Below, in pieces: positions 20,838 to 31,400 of a stretch of DNA of 64,000 nt; within the stretch, counting starts at the first letter, position 1; each line of letters starts with the position of its first letter. A program made the translations under genes and the position numbers. Below the pieces are notes generated by a model. It made no database searches, was not told the DNA's origin, and was given only the letters and a program-made list of their open reading frames with translations. Source of the DNA: Ectopseudomonas toyotomiensis (GTDB taxonomy: Bacteria > Pseudomonadota > Gammaproteobacteria > Pseudomonadales > Pseudomonadaceae); assembly GCF_900115695.1 (NCBI RefSeq), contig NZ_FOXK01000002.1, positions 558,001-622,000 on the forward strand. Reading direction: 5' to 3'.

Positions 20838-20868
20838 AAAAAAGGCGGCTCATGCGGGCCGCCCTTTT
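20838..20868 (-). terminator. Rho-independent terminator after fis
   Basis: Read on the minus strand, AAAAGGGCGGC pairs with GCCGCCTTTTTT around an 8-base loop, and the right arm merges into a T run. It starts 14 bp after the fis stop codon and separates dusB-fis from purH. Confidence 0.85.
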
Positions 20869-20881
20869 CGGGAGTTCAGGG

Positions 20882-21202
20882 TTACAGCAGGTCGTACTGC
20901 TTGAGCTTCTTGCGCAGCGTACCGCGGTTCAGGCCGAGCAGTTCGGAGGCCTTGGTCTGGTTACCTTTCACATAATTCATGACGGTTTCCAGCAGCGGCG
21001 CTTCGACTTCGGTGAGCACCAGGTTGTACACGTCGGTGACGTCCGCGCCCTCGAGGTGGGCGAAGTAATTGTGCAGCGCCTTCTCCACGGCGCCGCGCAG
21101 GGTCTGGCCCTCTTCGCTCGGCGTGTTCAGGTGCTGTTTAAGGCTGGTGTTGTCACTCACGGGTGCAATTCCACTCACTAGGGTCTCTGTCATCAACGTC
21201 AT
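20882..21202 (-). CDS. fis: DNA-binding protein Fis
   Basis: The 106-residue nucleoid protein has the C-terminal helix-turn-helix [20 protein letters not shown] near-identical to other Fis proteins, and a helical dimerisation part around [19 protein letters not shown]. The start [11 protein letters not shown] overlaps the dusB stop as ATGA; the longer frame upstream is inside dusB. The dusB-fis operon is conserved across gammaproteobacteria. Fis bends DNA and regulates growth-rate-dependent promoters. Confidence 0.96.
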   Translation of the reverse strand: MTLMTETLVSGIAPVSDNTSLKQHLNTPSEEGQTLRGAVEKALHNYFAHLEGADVTDVYNLVLTEVEAPLLETVMNYVKGNQTKASELLGLNRGTLRKKLKQYDLL

Positions 21203-22197
21203 GCGGCCACCTCGTTTCCATCGTTGTGCCGTTCGCGGAAGAACGCGCGAACGTGGGCGCACTGTGCGTCCGTACTGTCCAGACGGTTGAACTGGGCGCG
21301 AAACTCCCTGGCGCCCGGCAGGGTTGCCAGATACCAGCCGACATGCTTGCGGGCGATACGCGTGCCCATCAATTCGCCATAGAAGGCGTGCAGTGCAGCC
21401 AGGTGCTCTAGCAGAATGCGTTCCACTTCGAGCAGGCTCGGTGCCGGCAGGGTTTCGCCGGTACGCAGGTAGTGCTCGATTTCACGGAAGATCCATGGCC
21501 GCCCTTGGGCGGCGCGACCAATCAGCAGGGCGTCGGCGCCAGTGGCGTCGAGCACGGCCTTGGCCTTCTGTGGAGAGTCGATGTCGCCATTGGCGAACAC
21601 CGGAATCGATATCGCCTGCTTGATGGCGGCGATGGTGTCGTACTCGGCTTCGCCGGTATAAAGGTCGGCGCGGGTGCGGCCGTGTACGGACAGTGCAGCA
21701 ATGCCGGCATCTTCGGCGATTTTCGCTACGGTAATGCCGTTCTTGTTCTGGCGGTCCCAGCCGGTACGAATCTTCAGGGTCACCGGCACGTCCACCGCAC
21801 CGACCACGGCAGCGAGGATTTCCCGTACCAGCGGCTCGTCACGCAGCAGGGCGGAGCCGGCGGCCTTGTTGCAGACCTTCTTGGCTGGGCAGCCCATGTT
21901 GATGTCGATGATCTGCGCGCCTAACTCGACGTTCTTGCGTGCTGCGTCGGCCATCATCTGCGGGTCGCCACCGGCGATCTGTACCGAGCGCGGCTCGGGA
22001 TCACCGGCGTGCAGCAAACGCAGGCTGGACTTGCGGCTATTCCACAGGCGCACATCGCTGGTGACCATCTCCGACACCACCAGGCCGGCACCGAGACGGC
22101 GGCACAGCTGGCGGAACGGGCGATCGGTGACGCCGGCCATGGGAGCCAGGATCAACCGATTGGGCAATGTGTAAGGGCCAATACGTGGGGCCGACAT
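21199..22197 (-). CDS. dusB: tRNA-dihydrouridine synthase B
   Basis: The 332-residue FMN enzyme reduces uridines in the tRNA D-loop. Family features are [40 protein letters not shown] with the catalytic cysteine before [22 protein letters not shown] and [18 protein letters not shown]. The start [11 protein letters not shown] has AGGGACG before it; a 12-codon upstream extension is less likely. It is translationally coupled to fis. Confidence 0.95.
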   Translation of the reverse strand: MSAPRIGPYTLPNRLILAPMAGVTDRPFRQLCRRLGAGLVVSEMVTSDVRLWNSRKSSLRLLHAGDPEPRSVQIAGGDPQMMADAARKNVELGAQIIDINMGCPAKKVCNKAAGSALLRDEPLVREILAAVVGAVDVPVTLKIRTGWDRQNKNGITVAKIAEDAGIAALSVHGRTRADLYTGEAEYDTIAAIKQAISIPVFANGDIDSPQKAKAVLDATGADALLIGRAAQGRPWIFREIEHYLRTGETLPAPSLLEVERILLEHLAALHAFYGELMGTRIARKHVGWYLATLPGAREFRAQFNRLDSTDAQCAHVRAFFRERHNDGNEVAA

Positions 22198-22426
22198 GGG
22201 GCGTCCCTGCTTGTTGGTGCGCAGTTGAGACAAAGGGCGATCAACACCTGCCCTCCACTGTGTCCTCAGGGGAAACTGCGGTGGGTCGGTGCTCGCGAAA
22301 GGGTGGGCATGATACCCGCTCTGGATGACCGGATAAAGGTCGTTTTGAACAAATTCTGAACAGCTATGGGCTTATCGCCAGGAGTTAGAAGGAAGGCCTG
22401 CGACCACGGGTCGCGCCGTCTTCAGA

Positions 22427-23704
22427 CTACTCGGGCGAGTGGAAGCTCAGGCTGTAGTTCACCGCGCGGGTGCCCGGATCAAGGATGTCCAGGGAGATGT
22501 GTATGGGCGTCTGCGGTGGCATCTCGCTCTGTCCGGCCAGCTCGCCGGCCAGGTACTCGCTGGGTTTGAAGCGACGACTGGCGACCAGTTGTCCGCCCAG
22601 GTCGGCGAAGCGCATCTCCAGCAGCGGGAAGGGCTGGGCGAAGGAGGCACGGTTGTAGAGGATGGCGTCGACGATCAGTGCGCCGGAGAACTCCGGGTGG
22701 CTACGTACCACCAGGTTGCTGCTGCGAATCTGGCTGATGTCGACTTTCGAGGGCAGGGTGCAGCCGATGTTCGGGCACAGTTGTTCGAACCAGGGGCGAT
22801 AGCGGTCCTGGCGTGCCAGCTCATCGAAGTTGTAGGCAGCGTATTGTGCCAGCAGGCCGCCAGCCGCCAGCAGATTGAGCAAGCCCCAGCCAAACAGGCG
22901 GCCCCATGATGTGCCCTGTGGCTGGCGCCAGTCGAGTTGCAGGGGTTCGTCGTCCAGTTCGAACAGACGTTCCTCGCGCAGCCCCGGCTCGTTGCGCACC
23001 ATCTTGGGTTCTTCAGGTGCCGTGCGCAGGTCTTCGTCCTGGTGCTCCGGTTCGGTCTGCTCGTCATCGAGATCACCCAGGCGCGGCTCAACGGCTTCGT
23101 CGCGGTCATCGGCGATGGGCTGCTGCTTGCGGGGTGTGGGGGGCGAGACGAACTCAATGGCTGCTTTGGGTTCAGGTGCAGTGATCGGTTCAGGCTGCTC
23201 TTCAGTCGGTTGCAGTTCGAAGCTGTCGCGCTCGCGCTGCACCGGCTCGTCACGCAGTAGGGCCTCGGCCCAGGCTTCGTCATGCACGTCGTCGGGTTCG
23301 TCCGTCGCGCGGTTGCCGAAATTCTCGGCGTAGCGCGGCGCCTGTTCCAGTGCGAGGAACTGCTGCGACAGCTGCTGTTCCTGCTCCTCCAGTCTGGCCA
23401 GTTCCTCATCGAGGTTGAGGCTGTCCAGGTCGAGGTCGTCATGAATCCACAGGGTATCGTCGGCGGGCTTGCTCGCTGGCGGCTTGGTGCGTGTGTCGGG
23501 CTGGGCTGTGGTCGGAGCGCTCACCGTTTTGGCTGCCGCTGGCGCAGGTGCGGCGGCACGCGGGCCGAACAGTTGTTCGGCAGCATTGAACACGTGCAGG
23601 CAGGCACCGCAGCGTACTGCGCCATGGGCAGCAGCCAGCTGCGCCTGGCTGACGCGGAAGCTGGTACGGCAATTGGGGCACTGGGTGACGTGGCTTTCGC
23701 TCAT
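22427..23704 (-). CDS. Zinc-ribbon and DUF3426 membrane protein
   Basis: The 425-residue protein begins with an MJ0042-type zinc finger: CPNCRTSFRVS and VRCGACLHVFNA supply two CxxC pairs. A long acidic, glutamate-rich and probably disordered linker (about residues 45-255) follows. There is one membrane helix (about 265-290, GWGLLNLLAAGGLLAQYAAY) and a C-terminal DUF3426 domain (about 295-420) with the typical LLEMRFADLGGQLVASRRF. The function is unknown. It is transcribed after prmA, as in P. aeruginosa (PA4851 position). A cytoplasmic finger with an exported C-terminal domain is the inferred topology. Confidence 0.85.
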   Translation of the reverse strand: MSESHVTQCPNCRTSFRVSQAQLAAAHGAVRCGACLHVFNAAEQLFGPRAAAPAPAAAKTVSAPTTAQPDTRTKPPASKPADDTLWIHDDLDLDSLNLDEELARLEEQEQQLSQQFLALEQAPRYAENFGNRATDEPDDVHDEAWAEALLRDEPVQRERDSFELQPTEEQPEPITAPEPKAAIEFVSPPTPRKQQPIADDRDEAVEPRLGDLDDEQTEPEHQDEDLRTAPEEPKMVRNEPGLREERLFELDDEPLQLDWRQPQGTSWGRLFGWGLLNLLAAGGLLAQYAAYNFDELARQDRYRPWFEQLCPNIGCTLPSKVDISQIRSSNLVVRSHPEFSGALIVDAILYNRASFAQPFPLLEMRFADLGGQLVASRRFKPSEYLAGELAGQSEMPPQTPIHISLDILDPGTRAVNYSLSFHSPE

Positions 23705-23757
23705 GCGCGGGTCCGGAAAATCCAAGCAGCTAGTCTATCGCAACGACTGCGCGCGGT

Positions 23758-24636
23758 TCAGCGCTTGACGCCGCTGATGCGCACCCAGCCGTCCTTGACG
23801 GCCGTTGGGTCGAGGTCGAAGGCGCTTGCGTAGGCGGCGCGGACTTCCTCGGCCTGTTCGGCGAGGATACCCGACAGCGCCAGGCGCCCACCGCCTTTGA
23901 CCAGCGCAGTGATCTGAGGTGCCAGGGAAACCAGCGGGCCGGCGAGGATGTTGGCGACGACCACGTCGGCAGGCTGCTGTGGCAGATCGGCAGGCAGATA
24001 CACCGGGAAGCGCGCTGGATCGATGCCGTTGCGCGAAGCATTGTCGCGCGAGGCTTCCAGCGCCTGCGGGTCGATATCGGTGCCCGCTGCCTGCGGCGCG
24101 CCTAGCAACAGGGCGGCGATCGCCAGGATGCCCGAGCCGCAACCGAAGTCGAGCACGCTGCAGTTGTCCAGACTCTGGCTATCGAGCCATTCCAGGCACA
24201 GTGCGGTGGTCGGATGCGTGCCGGTGCCGAAGGCCAGGCCCGGATCGAGCAGCAGATTGACCGCGTCCGGCTGCGGCGCGGCATGCCAGCTTGGCACGAT
24301 CCATAGGCGCTGACCGAAACGCATGGGCTGGAAACCATCCATCCAGCTGCGTTCCCAGTCCTGATCCTCGATGCGCTCGACATGATGCTCCGGCAGCGCG
24401 CCGCCACACAGCAGTTGCAGGTGGGCGAGCAGTGCGGTCTCGTCAGTGTCGGCCTCGAACAGGGCCAGCAGGTGGGTGTTCGACCACAGCGGCGTGGTGC
24501 CCAGATCCGGCTCGAAGATCGGCTGATCTTCGGCGTCCATGAAGGTTACCGATACGGCGCCGACTTCCAGCAGGGCATCCTCGTAGGTTTCTGCCTGCTC
24601 AGGAGTGATGGCGAGACGGACTTGTAACCAGGGCAT
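23758..24636 (-). CDS. prmA: Ribosomal protein L11 methyltransferase
   Basis: The 292-residue enzyme trimethylates several amino groups of L11 using SAM. The N-terminal substrate-recognition domain starts [16 protein letters not shown]. The methyltransferase part has [20 protein letters not shown] and the SAM loop [17 protein letters not shown], then [12 protein letters not shown] (NxxA catalytic region). The start is preceded by GAGG; upstream in-frame codons run into a repeat and terminator. It precedes the DUF3426 gene on the same strand. Confidence 0.95.
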   Translation of the reverse strand: MPWLQVRLAITPEQAETYEDALLEVGAVSVTFMDAEDQPIFEPDLGTTPLWSNTHLLALFEADTDETALLAHLQLLCGGALPEHHVERIEDQDWERSWMDGFQPMRFGQRLWIVPSWHAAPQPDAVNLLLDPGLAFGTGTHPTTALCLEWLDSQSLDNCSVLDFGCGSGILAIAALLLGAPQAAGTDIDPQALEASRDNASRNGIDPARFPVYLPADLPQQPADVVVANILAGPLVSLAPQITALVKGGGRLALSGILAEQAEEVRAAYASAFDLDPTAVKDGWVRISGVKR

Positions 24637-24719
24637 GGAAAACCTCATGAAGGGCGCGCGTTTGGCCGCGCAGCTTACTTGAAGGGGCGGGCGGCTTGCC
24701 AGTTCGACCGCTGAAACGA

Positions 24720-24750
24720 CAGGGGCCGCCCGAAGGCAGCCCCTGTTGAG
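24720..24750 (-). terminator. Probable terminator after accC
   Basis: On the minus strand CAGGGGC, then TGCC, a TTCG loop, GGCG and GCCCCTG form a stem of about 10 pairs with one bulged base (24720-24745). The sequence TCGTTTC follows. It lies between accC and prmA. Confidence 0.6.
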
Positions 24751-24759
24751 CATTTCAGT

Positions 24760-24880
24760 CATGGCCTCGCGAGCTAGAGCGGAACAAGGCAAAAGTGACT
24801 GAGGAAGCGGAGTTTACTGTTGTAAATGAGCATTCCTCGGTCACTTTTAACGCAGGGCCGCCGACGCGCAGCAGGTCATG
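24760..24880. repeat. Long imperfect palindrome, copy 2 of a two-copy intergenic element
   Basis: AAAAGTGACTGAGGA at 24791-24805 pairs with TCCTCGGTCACTTTT at 24834-24848 (14 of 15). The centre has GTTTAC (24812-24817), a 4-base loop and GTAAAT (24822-24827). The reverse complement aligns with 7548-7685 through ATGCTCATxTAC and GTAxACTCCGCTT, but the arm sequences differ and remain complementary. It sits just after the accC stop codon. Confidence 0.8.
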
Positions 24881-24883
24881 GAC

Positions 24884-26239
24884 TCAGTGCTTGTCCATAC
24901 CCAGTTTCTTTTCCAGGTAATGGATGTTCACGCCACCTTTGACGAAACCCTTGTCGCGGGTCAGGTCGCGGTGCAGTGGCACGTTGGTCTTGATGCCGTC
25001 GACCACGATCTCGTCCAGGGCATTGCGCATACGGGCCATGGCCTCGTCACGGTCCTTGCCGAAGGTGATCAGCTTGCCGATCAGCGAGTCGTAGTGCGGT
25101 GGAACGCTGTAGCCGCTGTACAGGTGCGAATCGACGCGCACGCCATTGCCGCCCGGAGCATGGAAATGCTTGACCTTGCCGGGGCTGGGCATGAAGTTGT
25201 CCGGGTCTTCGGCGTTGATCCGGCACTCGACCGAGTGACCGAGGATCTTCACGTCTTCCTGCTTGATCGACAGCTTGTTGCCAGCAGCGATGCTGAGCAT
25301 CTCCTTGACGATGTCGATACCCGTGACCATCTCGGTGACCGGGTGCTCTACCTGAACACGGGTGTTCATCTCGATGAAGTAGAAACGACCGTCTTCATAG
25401 AGGAACTCGAAGGTGCCGGCGCCACGGTAGCCGATCTCGACGCAGGCATCGACGCAGCGCTTGAGCACTTCGGCGCGGGCCTTCTCGTCGATCAGCGGAG
25501 CCGGAGCCTCTTCGATCACTTTCTGGTGACGGCGCTGCAGCGAGCAGTCACGGTCGTACAGGTGAATCGCGTTGCCCTGGCCGTCGGACAGCACCTGGAC
25601 TTCGACGTGGCGCGGGTTGCCGAGGAACTTTTCCAGATAGACCATCGGATTGCCGAACGCAGCACCGGCTTCGGTGCGGGTCAGCTTGGCCGATTTGATC
25701 AGGTCTTCTTCCTTGTGCACCACGCGCATGCCGCGACCACCGCCGCCGCCAGCGGCCTTGATGATCACCGGGTAGCCCACTTCACGGGCGATGCGCAGAG
25801 CTTCTTCCTCGTCTTCCGGCAGCGGGCCGTCGGAACCGGGAACCACCGGGACGCCAGTTTTGATCATGGCTTCCTTGGCCGATACCTTGTCGCCCATCAG
25901 GCGGATGGTGTCGGCTTTCGGGCCAATGAAGGCAAAACCGGAGTTCTCCACCTGTTCGGCGAAGTCGGCGTTCTCGGCGAGGAAGCCGTAGCCCGGGTGG
26001 ATGCCCGTGGCACCGGTCAGTTCAGCTGCGCTGATGATGGCCGGGATGTTCAGGTAAGACTGAGCGCCGGCTGCCGGACCAATGCAGACGGACTCGTCGG
26101 CCAGGCCCAGGTGCATCAGTTCGCGGTCGGCAGTGGAGTGCACGGCAACCGTCTTGATACCCAGCTCTTTGCAGGCGCGCAGGATACGCAGCGCGATTTC
26201 GCCACGGTTGGCGATAAGGACTTTTTCCAGCTTCTGCAT
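24884..26239 (-). CDS. accC: Acetyl-CoA carboxylase, biotin carboxylase subunit
   Basis: AccC, 451 residues, carboxylates the biotin on AccB using ATP and bicarbonate, the first committed step of fatty acid synthesis. It has [18 protein letters not shown], the glycine loop [14 protein letters not shown], the carboxylase site [19 protein letters not shown] and [19 protein letters not shown]. The start MQKLEKV is 17 bp beyond the accB stop; an ATG seven codons earlier is an alternative. It is last in aroQ-accB-accC. Confidence 0.97.
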   Translation of the reverse strand: MQKLEKVLIANRGEIALRILRACKELGIKTVAVHSTADRELMHLGLADESVCIGPAAGAQSYLNIPAIISAAELTGATGIHPGYGFLAENADFAEQVENSGFAFIGPKADTIRLMGDKVSAKEAMIKTGVPVVPGSDGPLPEDEEEALRIAREVGYPVIIKAAGGGGGRGMRVVHKEEDLIKSAKLTRTEAGAAFGNPMVYLEKFLGNPRHVEVQVLSDGQGNAIHLYDRDCSLQRRHQKVIEEAPAPLIDEKARAEVLKRCVDACVEIGYRGAGTFEFLYEDGRFYFIEMNTRVQVEHPVTEMVTGIDIVKEMLSIAAGNKLSIKQEDVKILGHSVECRINAEDPDNFMPSPGKVKHFHAPGGNGVRVDSHLYSGYSVPPHYDSLIGKLITFGKDRDEAMARMRNALDEIVVDGIKTNVPLHRDLTRDKGFVKGGVNIHYLEKKLGMDKH

Positions 26240-26256
26240 TGCAGGCTCCCCGTGCA

Positions 26257-26718
26257 TCAAACGATGGTGAACAGGGGTTGGTCGTACTCAACCGGCTGGC
26301 CGTTTTCCACCAGGATGGATTCGATCACACCGCTGGCTTCGGCTTCGATGTGGTTCATCATCTTCATCGCTTCGACGATGCAGAGGATGTCGCCTTTCTT
26401 CACGGTCTGACCGACTTCGACGAAGTTGCCCGAGGTCGGCGAGGCGGCGCGATAGAACGTGCCGACCATCGGCGAACGCGCCACGGTGCCGTTCAGTTTC
26501 GGTGCGGCGGCCGGGGCGGCTTCAGCGCCCGGAGCGGCTGCTGCGACAGGCGCTGCGATCGGAGCCGGTGCCGGTGCGTACATCGGCTGTGGGGCATAGG
26601 CCGGTTGTTTGCTGTGACGGCTGATGCGTACGGACTCTTCGCCCTCTTTGATCTCCAGCTCGTCGATACCGGACTCTTCCAGCAGCTCGATCAGTTTCTT
26701 GACTTTACGGATATCCAT
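26257..26718 (-). CDS. accB: Acetyl-CoA carboxylase, biotin carboxyl carrier protein
   Basis: AccB, 153 residues, carries biotin on Lys119 within [12 protein letters not shown]. The N-terminal helix [20 protein letters not shown] is typical. An alanine/proline-rich flexible linker (about residues 40-75) is followed by the biotinyl domain (about 78-153) with the thumb region around [15 protein letters not shown]. It lies between aroQ and accC in the usual operon. Confidence 0.97.
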   Translation of the reverse strand: MDIRKVKKLIELLEESGIDELEIKEGEESVRISRHSKQPAYAPQPMYAPAPAPIAAPVAAAAPGAEAAPAAAPKLNGTVARSPMVGTFYRAASPTSGNFVEVGQTVKKGDILCIVEAMKMMNHIEAEASGVIESILVENGQPVEYDQPLFTIV

Positions 26719-26768
26719 GAATGGTCAACTCCCAGAGGTGAGGTAGGACTTGTCTACCAGGCTACGCG

Positions 26769-27215
26769 TCAGGCGCGCCTGGTCAGTTGTTCGAGTGCCG
26801 CTTCCAGGGCCAGCCGATAACCGCTGGCACCAAGGCCGCAGATCACCCCTACAGCAACGTCGGAAAAGTAGGAGTGATGGCGGAAAGGTTCACGCTTGTG
26901 CACGTTGGACAGGTGCACTTCGATGAATGGGATGCTCACTGCCAGCAATGCGTCACGTAATGCGACGCTTGTATGGGTAAAAGCGGCAGGATTGATCAGG
27001 ATGAAGTCGACACCTTCACCCTTTGCGGCGTGAATGCGGTCGATCAGTTCGTACTCGGCATTGCTTTGCAGGTACAGCAGATGATGGCCCGCCTCGCGTG
27101 CGCGGCGTTCCAGATCCTGATTGATCTCGGCGAGGGTGGTGGCACCGTATTTGTCGGGCTCGCGGGTACCCAGCAGATTCAGATTGGGGCCGTGCAGCAC
27201 CAGTAGGGTGGCCAT
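26769..27215 (-). CDS. aroQ: 3-dehydroquinate dehydratase, type II
   Basis: The 148-residue enzyme dehydrates 3-dehydroquinate in the shikimate pathway. It has the type II signature [21 protein letters not shown], with the catalytic tyrosine in the flexible lid just after it, [17 protein letters not shown] and the C-terminal [19 protein letters not shown]. It is first in the aroQ-accB-accC operon, an arrangement common in pseudomonads. Confidence 0.96.
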   Translation of the reverse strand: MATLLVLHGPNLNLLGTREPDKYGATTLAEINQDLERRAREAGHHLLYLQSNAEYELIDRIHAAKGEGVDFILINPAAFTHTSVALRDALLAVSIPFIEVHLSNVHKREPFRHHSYFSDVAVGVICGLGASGYRLALEAALEQLTRRA

Positions 27216-27247
27216 GGTCGCGTTCCTTGTTGTTCAGGCTGCGCAGG

Positions 27248-27276
27248 ACTATGCCGCAGCTGCGCGATGTCAGCAA
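27248..27276 (-). promoter_or_regulatory. Candidate sigma-70 promoter of aroQ-accB-accC
   Basis: On the minus strand TTGCTG and CATAGT are separated by 17 bases, each matching four of six consensus positions. The -10 end is about 33 bases upstream of the aroQ start. It is the best candidate in the gap but only moderate in strength. Confidence 0.4.
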
Positions 27277-27383
27277 TAGTCGACACGATGCCTGCTGTTT
27301 ACGGCAGAAATATGACTATAGCGTTGGTTTTGGTCGTTGCCAGGACATTTGCAACGTGCGGGCGATGATCGCGTCGACAGCGC

Positions 27384-29171
27384 TCAACGACCTGCCAGGC
27401 GGCTGCTGGCCTGATCCAGGCGGCCAGCGAAGGTGGCGGCATCGACTTCACCTACGACACGCAGATCGAGCAGTTCGTCACCATTGCCGGTGAACAACTG
27501 GATGGCAGGCGGGCCGAACAACTTGTAACGGTCCAGCAGGGCGCGCTGGGCGGCGTTGCTTTCGGTGATATCGAAGCGGATCAGGCGCCAGTCAGCGAGC
27601 TTGCTGCCGACTTCGGCATTGCCGAATACTTCGCGCTCGATGACCTTGCAACTGATGCACCAGTCGGCGTACCAGTCCAGCAGCAGCGGCTGACCGGCGG
27701 ATTTGGCCGCGGCCAGTGCGGCGTCCAATTCGGCGGGGCTGCTCAGGGTTTGCCAGGCACCGCTCTTGGCGCTGCTCTGGCTGGCACCAGCCTGCAGTTG
27801 GCCGAGTGGCTTGAGCGGATCGCTCGCACCCTGTAGGGCACCGACCCAGGCTGCCAGGGCATAGACCAGCAACGCCAGGCCGGCGATCTGGCCGAGCTTC
27901 TGTCGATGCGTCTTGGGGCCGAACTCCAGCGCGCCGAGGAATACTGCCACGCCACCCGCCAGCAGGCCCCACAGGGCCAGGCTCAGACTGCCCGGCAGCA
28001 CGCGCTCGAGCAGCCAGACCGAAACGGCCAGCAGCAGCACGCCGAAGGCATTGCGTACGCTGACCATCCAGGTACCGGTTTTCGGCAGCAGCGCACCACC
28101 GCCAACGGCGAACAGCACCAGCGGCGTACCCATACCGAGGCCGAGCGCGAGCAGCTTCAGGCCACCGCCCAAGGCATCGCCACTGGCACTGATATAAAGC
28201 AGTGCACCGGCCAGCGGCGCCGAGACGCAGGGGCTGACCAGCAGGCTGGACAGCACGCCGAGCAGGGCTGCATTAAGATGCGAGCCGCCATGGGTTTTGC
28301 CTGCCAGGCGATCCAGCGGTTCACTGATGAAACGAGGCAGGCGCAGCTCGAACAGGCCGAACATGGCCAGCGCGAAGAAGGCGAAGAAGGCGGCGAAAGG
28401 CACCAATACCCAAGCCGATTGCAGGCGAGCCTGCAGATTGAGGCCCGCGCCGAACAACCCCATCAGCGTGCCGAGAATGGCGAAGCAGGCGGCCATCGGC
28501 AGGACATAAGCCAGTGACAGCGTCAGGCTGCGCAGGCCACCCAACTGGCCGCGCAGTACTACGCCGGAGAGGATCGGCAGCATCGGCAGCACGCAGGGGG
28601 TGAAGGTCAACGCCAGACCGCCGAGGAAGAACAGCGCCAGCTCTTTCCAGTTCCAGCCTGTCGCGACAGGCGCCACATCATTGCTGGTGGCGGCAGGCAT
28701 ATCACCGATCTCGATATATTCGGTTTCCGGCGGATAGCACAGGCCCTTGTCGGCGCAGCCCTGATAGCCGACCAGCAGGCGTAGCGGGCGGTTATCCGGG
28801 TTGTCCAGTGGCACGCGGATATCCAGCACGCCGTAGTACACCTCGACATCGCCGAAGAATTCATCGTGCTTGGCCTCGCCTGCTGGCAATTCGGTGTCGC
28901 CGAGCACCAGGTCCGCCGGTTCGACGCTGAAATTGAAACGATGGCGATAGAGGTAATAACCCTCGGCCGCGACGAAGCGCAGCGTCACTGCCTGTGCATC
29001 GCTGCTCACCAGGCTCAGCTTGAAGGCTTCACGCACCGGCAGAAAATCGCTGCTGTTGTTCAGGGGGGCGCCAATCGGCGAGGCAGCAGGGCGCTGGTCG
29101 AACAGGTTGGCGCTGGCGGGCAGGCTCAGGCAGAGCAGAAGCAGGGGAAGCAGCAGTCGACGCAGTGACAT
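27384..29171 (-). CDS. dsbD: Thiol:disulfide interchange protein DsbD
   Basis: The 595-residue protein passes electrons from cytoplasmic thioredoxin to the periplasm. It has a signal peptide (MSLRRLLLPLLLLCLSLPASA), an N-terminal immunoglobulin-like domain (to about 150) with GYQGCADKGLCYPPETEY holding two cysteines, an eight-helix membrane core (about 175-430) with the cysteines of FTPCVLPMLPILSG and SSLLVSPCVSAPLAGALL, and a C-terminal thioredoxin domain with CISC in DWYADWCISCKVIER. It keeps DsbC and cytochrome c maturation factors reduced. The start is the ATG at the signal peptide; the 17-codon upstream extension is unlikely. Confidence 0.95.
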   Translation of the reverse strand: MSLRRLLLPLLLLCLSLPASANLFDQRPAASPIGAPLNNSSDFLPVREAFKLSLVSSDAQAVTLRFVAAEGYYLYRHRFNFSVEPADLVLGDTELPAGEAKHDEFFGDVEVYYGVLDIRVPLDNPDNRPLRLLVGYQGCADKGLCYPPETEYIEIGDMPAATSNDVAPVATGWNWKELALFFLGGLALTFTPCVLPMLPILSGVVLRGQLGGLRSLTLSLAYVLPMAACFAILGTLMGLFGAGLNLQARLQSAWVLVPFAAFFAFFALAMFGLFELRLPRFISEPLDRLAGKTHGGSHLNAALLGVLSSLLVSPCVSAPLAGALLYISASGDALGGGLKLLALGLGMGTPLVLFAVGGGALLPKTGTWMVSVRNAFGVLLLAVSVWLLERVLPGSLSLALWGLLAGGVAVFLGALEFGPKTHRQKLGQIAGLALLVYALAAWVGALQGASDPLKPLGQLQAGASQSSAKSGAWQTLSSPAELDAALAAAKSAGQPLLLDWYADWCISCKVIEREVFGNAEVGSKLADWRLIRFDITESNAAQRALLDRYKLFGPPAIQLFTGNGDELLDLRVVGEVDAATFAGRLDQASSRLAGR

Positions 29172-29339
29172 CGGGCGAATATCTCGGCGAAAGGTGGCGG
29201 CATGATACCGGAAAGCGCCCACCCGTATCGTCGTCGCCGCGCCGGGGCGTCGATTGCCGGGGATGAGCGGAACCTTGGAGAAGGCCGGCCTTGTCGAGTT
29301 CCCGTGCAGATCAAGCCTGCGCTGCCGTGTCGCAGGCGC

Positions 29340-31304
29340 TTAGACGCGAAACGCCTGTACGGCGCTGTGCAACTGGCCACCCAGGTGCAGCAGGCGTTCA
29401 CTCTCGCTGCGTCCGTTGGCGATCAGGCCGAGGTTGTCGTCGCCCAGTTGGTGGATGCGTTCGCCGTGTTCGCGAATCTCGCTGACCGCATCGCTCTGCT
29501 GCGCGGTGGCCTCGGCGATACGCTCGGCCATGCTGGCGATGGTGCGGATGGCGCTGACGATCTCGTCCAGCGCACCATCGGCCGCTTCGGCCTTGCCCGC
29601 GGTAGCTTCGGCATGTTCGACCTGCGCCCGCATGGCCTGTACCGACTGGTGCGCAGCCTGTTGCAGGCGGCCGATGACATCCTGGATCTCTGCCGTGGCG
29701 CTGCCGGTGCGCTGCGATAGTGAGCGCACTTCGTCGGCGACTACGGCGAACCCGCGGCCGGCCTCGCCGGCGCGTGCAGCCTCGATGGCGGCGTTGAGGG
29801 CGAGCAGGTTGGTCTGTTCGGCGATGCCGCGAATCACCGTAAGCACGCTGCCGATGGTGGCGGTCTCGTCGGCCAGGCGTTCGATGGCCTGGGCGTTGTC
29901 CTGCACCTCGGAGACCAGGGCGTGCAGCCCTTCCAGACTCTGGCCGATGACCTGCTGGCCCTGGACCAGGGCGCGGTCGGCGTCGCGGCTGGCGTCGGCG
30001 GTCTGGCTGGCGTCCTGGGCAACCTGGCCGATGGTCGCTTCCAGCTCGCTCAACGCGTCGCGGATCAGGGCGGTATCGCCGGCCTGGCGTTCGGCTCCGC
30101 CGTGCAGGCCGCCACTGAGGTCGGCCAGGGTACGGCTGGAGCCGGCGACATGCTCGGCGTGGCCGCGGATGCTGGCGACCAGCTCCACCAGATAGCGGCG
30201 CAGGTGATTGAGCGAATCTTCGATATCGCGCAGCTCGCGGGTGCGGGAATTGATGCTGATCGGCGTCGCGAAATCACCTTTTGCCCACTGCGACAGCGCC
30301 GGTACCAGGCGCTCGAGTACCTGTGACAGGCGCCGCTGGATGCGGTCGATGAGCAGGGCGATCAGCAGGATCAGGCCGATCATCAGGCCTTGAATCAGCC
30401 GGACCTCACCCTGAATGCGCGCGTATTCGCCTTTTACCAGGGGCTCCAGCGCCGCCAGTGCCTGTTGTACCTGCGTCACGCGTTCGGTGGTGGTCACGGC
30501 CAGTTGCTGACGTTGCTCGACCAGCTCGCGGGTGCGCTGCAGTTCGCTGGGGTAGCGGCGTACCAGGGTGCCCAGTTCGCGTTTCAGTTCGATGCCACGA
30601 TCCTGCGTCTGTTGCTCCTGCTGTGTTTCATCCAGGCCTAGCAGTGCAGCGAAACCAACGCTGGCAGAGCTGTCGGCCTGTTGCACGCCGAGTAGCGGCA
30701 ACTTATCCAGCGCCTCTGCCTGCTGAGCAAGAGCCTTGAGTTCGCGTTCGACGTCGCCGAGCAGCTCACTACGACCCTGGCTGGTGAAGCGTTCACGGGC
30801 GTGGGCCAGCCTCAGCAGGCGCGAACCGGCTTCCTGCAGCGGTTTGCGGTAGTCACCAGCGGCTGGGCTGCTGGCATCTGCGACGTACTGGGTCAGTTGT
30901 TCCAGCGCGGCGAGCATCTCGCGTTCGGCCTGCAACAGCAGTCCCTGCGGGTCACCGGCCAGTTTGCCGGCCGCCAGCAGCTGATTGGCGCTGAAGTCGC
31001 GCAGTTGCTCAAGGCTTGAGCGCAGCTCGGTGGTCAATTGTTGCGGCAGTTGTTCGAGGGATTCGTCGAAGGCGTCGATGGCCTGGGTCGCACTGCTGTG
31101 TTGCACCGCGTTGCCACTGGCCAGATAGGCCTGAATGTTGTCGGCCACCTCGCGCTGGAACTGCTGGGACAGCGTCAGGTAGCGCTCCATCAGTTGCACC
31201 GGTTGCTGCAACGCGCGCTGCGACCACCAGAGCGTCGCCGCCAGCGCGACGCAGACGGTGACCAGCAGCAGGGTGTTTAGGTTGGTGAGCAGCTTGAGGC
31301 GCAT
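29340..31304 (-). CDS. ctpL: Methyl-accepting chemotaxis protein, CtpL-like
   Basis: The 654-residue chemoreceptor has one membrane helix at about 8-28, a long helical periplasmic domain (about 30-300), a second helix near 305-325 ([18 protein letters not shown]), a HAMP-like region and a signalling domain. The hairpin tip is [20 protein letters not shown] with [18 protein letters not shown]. It lies where P. aeruginosa has ctpL (PA4844), between dsbD and gcbA. CtpL mediates chemotaxis to low inorganic phosphate. The symbol rests on synteny and architecture; the ligand domain cannot be checked here. Confidence 0.8.
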   Translation of the reverse strand: MRLKLLTNLNTLLLVTVCVALAATLWWSQRALQQPVQLMERYLTLSQQFQREVADNIQAYLASGNAVQHSSATQAIDAFDESLEQLPQQLTTELRSSLEQLRDFSANQLLAAGKLAGDPQGLLLQAEREMLAALEQLTQYVADASSPAAGDYRKPLQEAGSRLLRLAHARERFTSQGRSELLGDVERELKALAQQAEALDKLPLLGVQQADSSASVGFAALLGLDETQQEQQTQDRGIELKRELGTLVRRYPSELQRTRELVEQRQQLAVTTTERVTQVQQALAALEPLVKGEYARIQGEVRLIQGLMIGLILLIALLIDRIQRRLSQVLERLVPALSQWAKGDFATPISINSRTRELRDIEDSLNHLRRYLVELVASIRGHAEHVAGSSRTLADLSGGLHGGAERQAGDTALIRDALSELEATIGQVAQDASQTADASRDADRALVQGQQVIGQSLEGLHALVSEVQDNAQAIERLADETATIGSVLTVIRGIAEQTNLLALNAAIEAARAGEAGRGFAVVADEVRSLSQRTGSATAEIQDVIGRLQQAAHQSVQAMRAQVEHAEATAGKAEAADGALDEIVSAIRTIASMAERIAEATAQQSDAVSEIREHGERIHQLGDDNLGLIANGRSESERLLHLGGQLHSAVQAFRV

Positions 31305-31400
31305 GACGGGCTCGATCGACGACTGAACGATGCCCGCGAGCTTATTGCGGTTTGGTTACAGGCTGATGACGCCGTGAGCTGCGTCACGTTCTGCAGCGAG

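Noticed and set aside
24637..24792. N-terminal extension of PrmA to 24792
   Set aside because: The extra residues run through the terminator and palindrome, while GAGG precedes the internal ATG at 24636 that matches the PrmA N-terminus.
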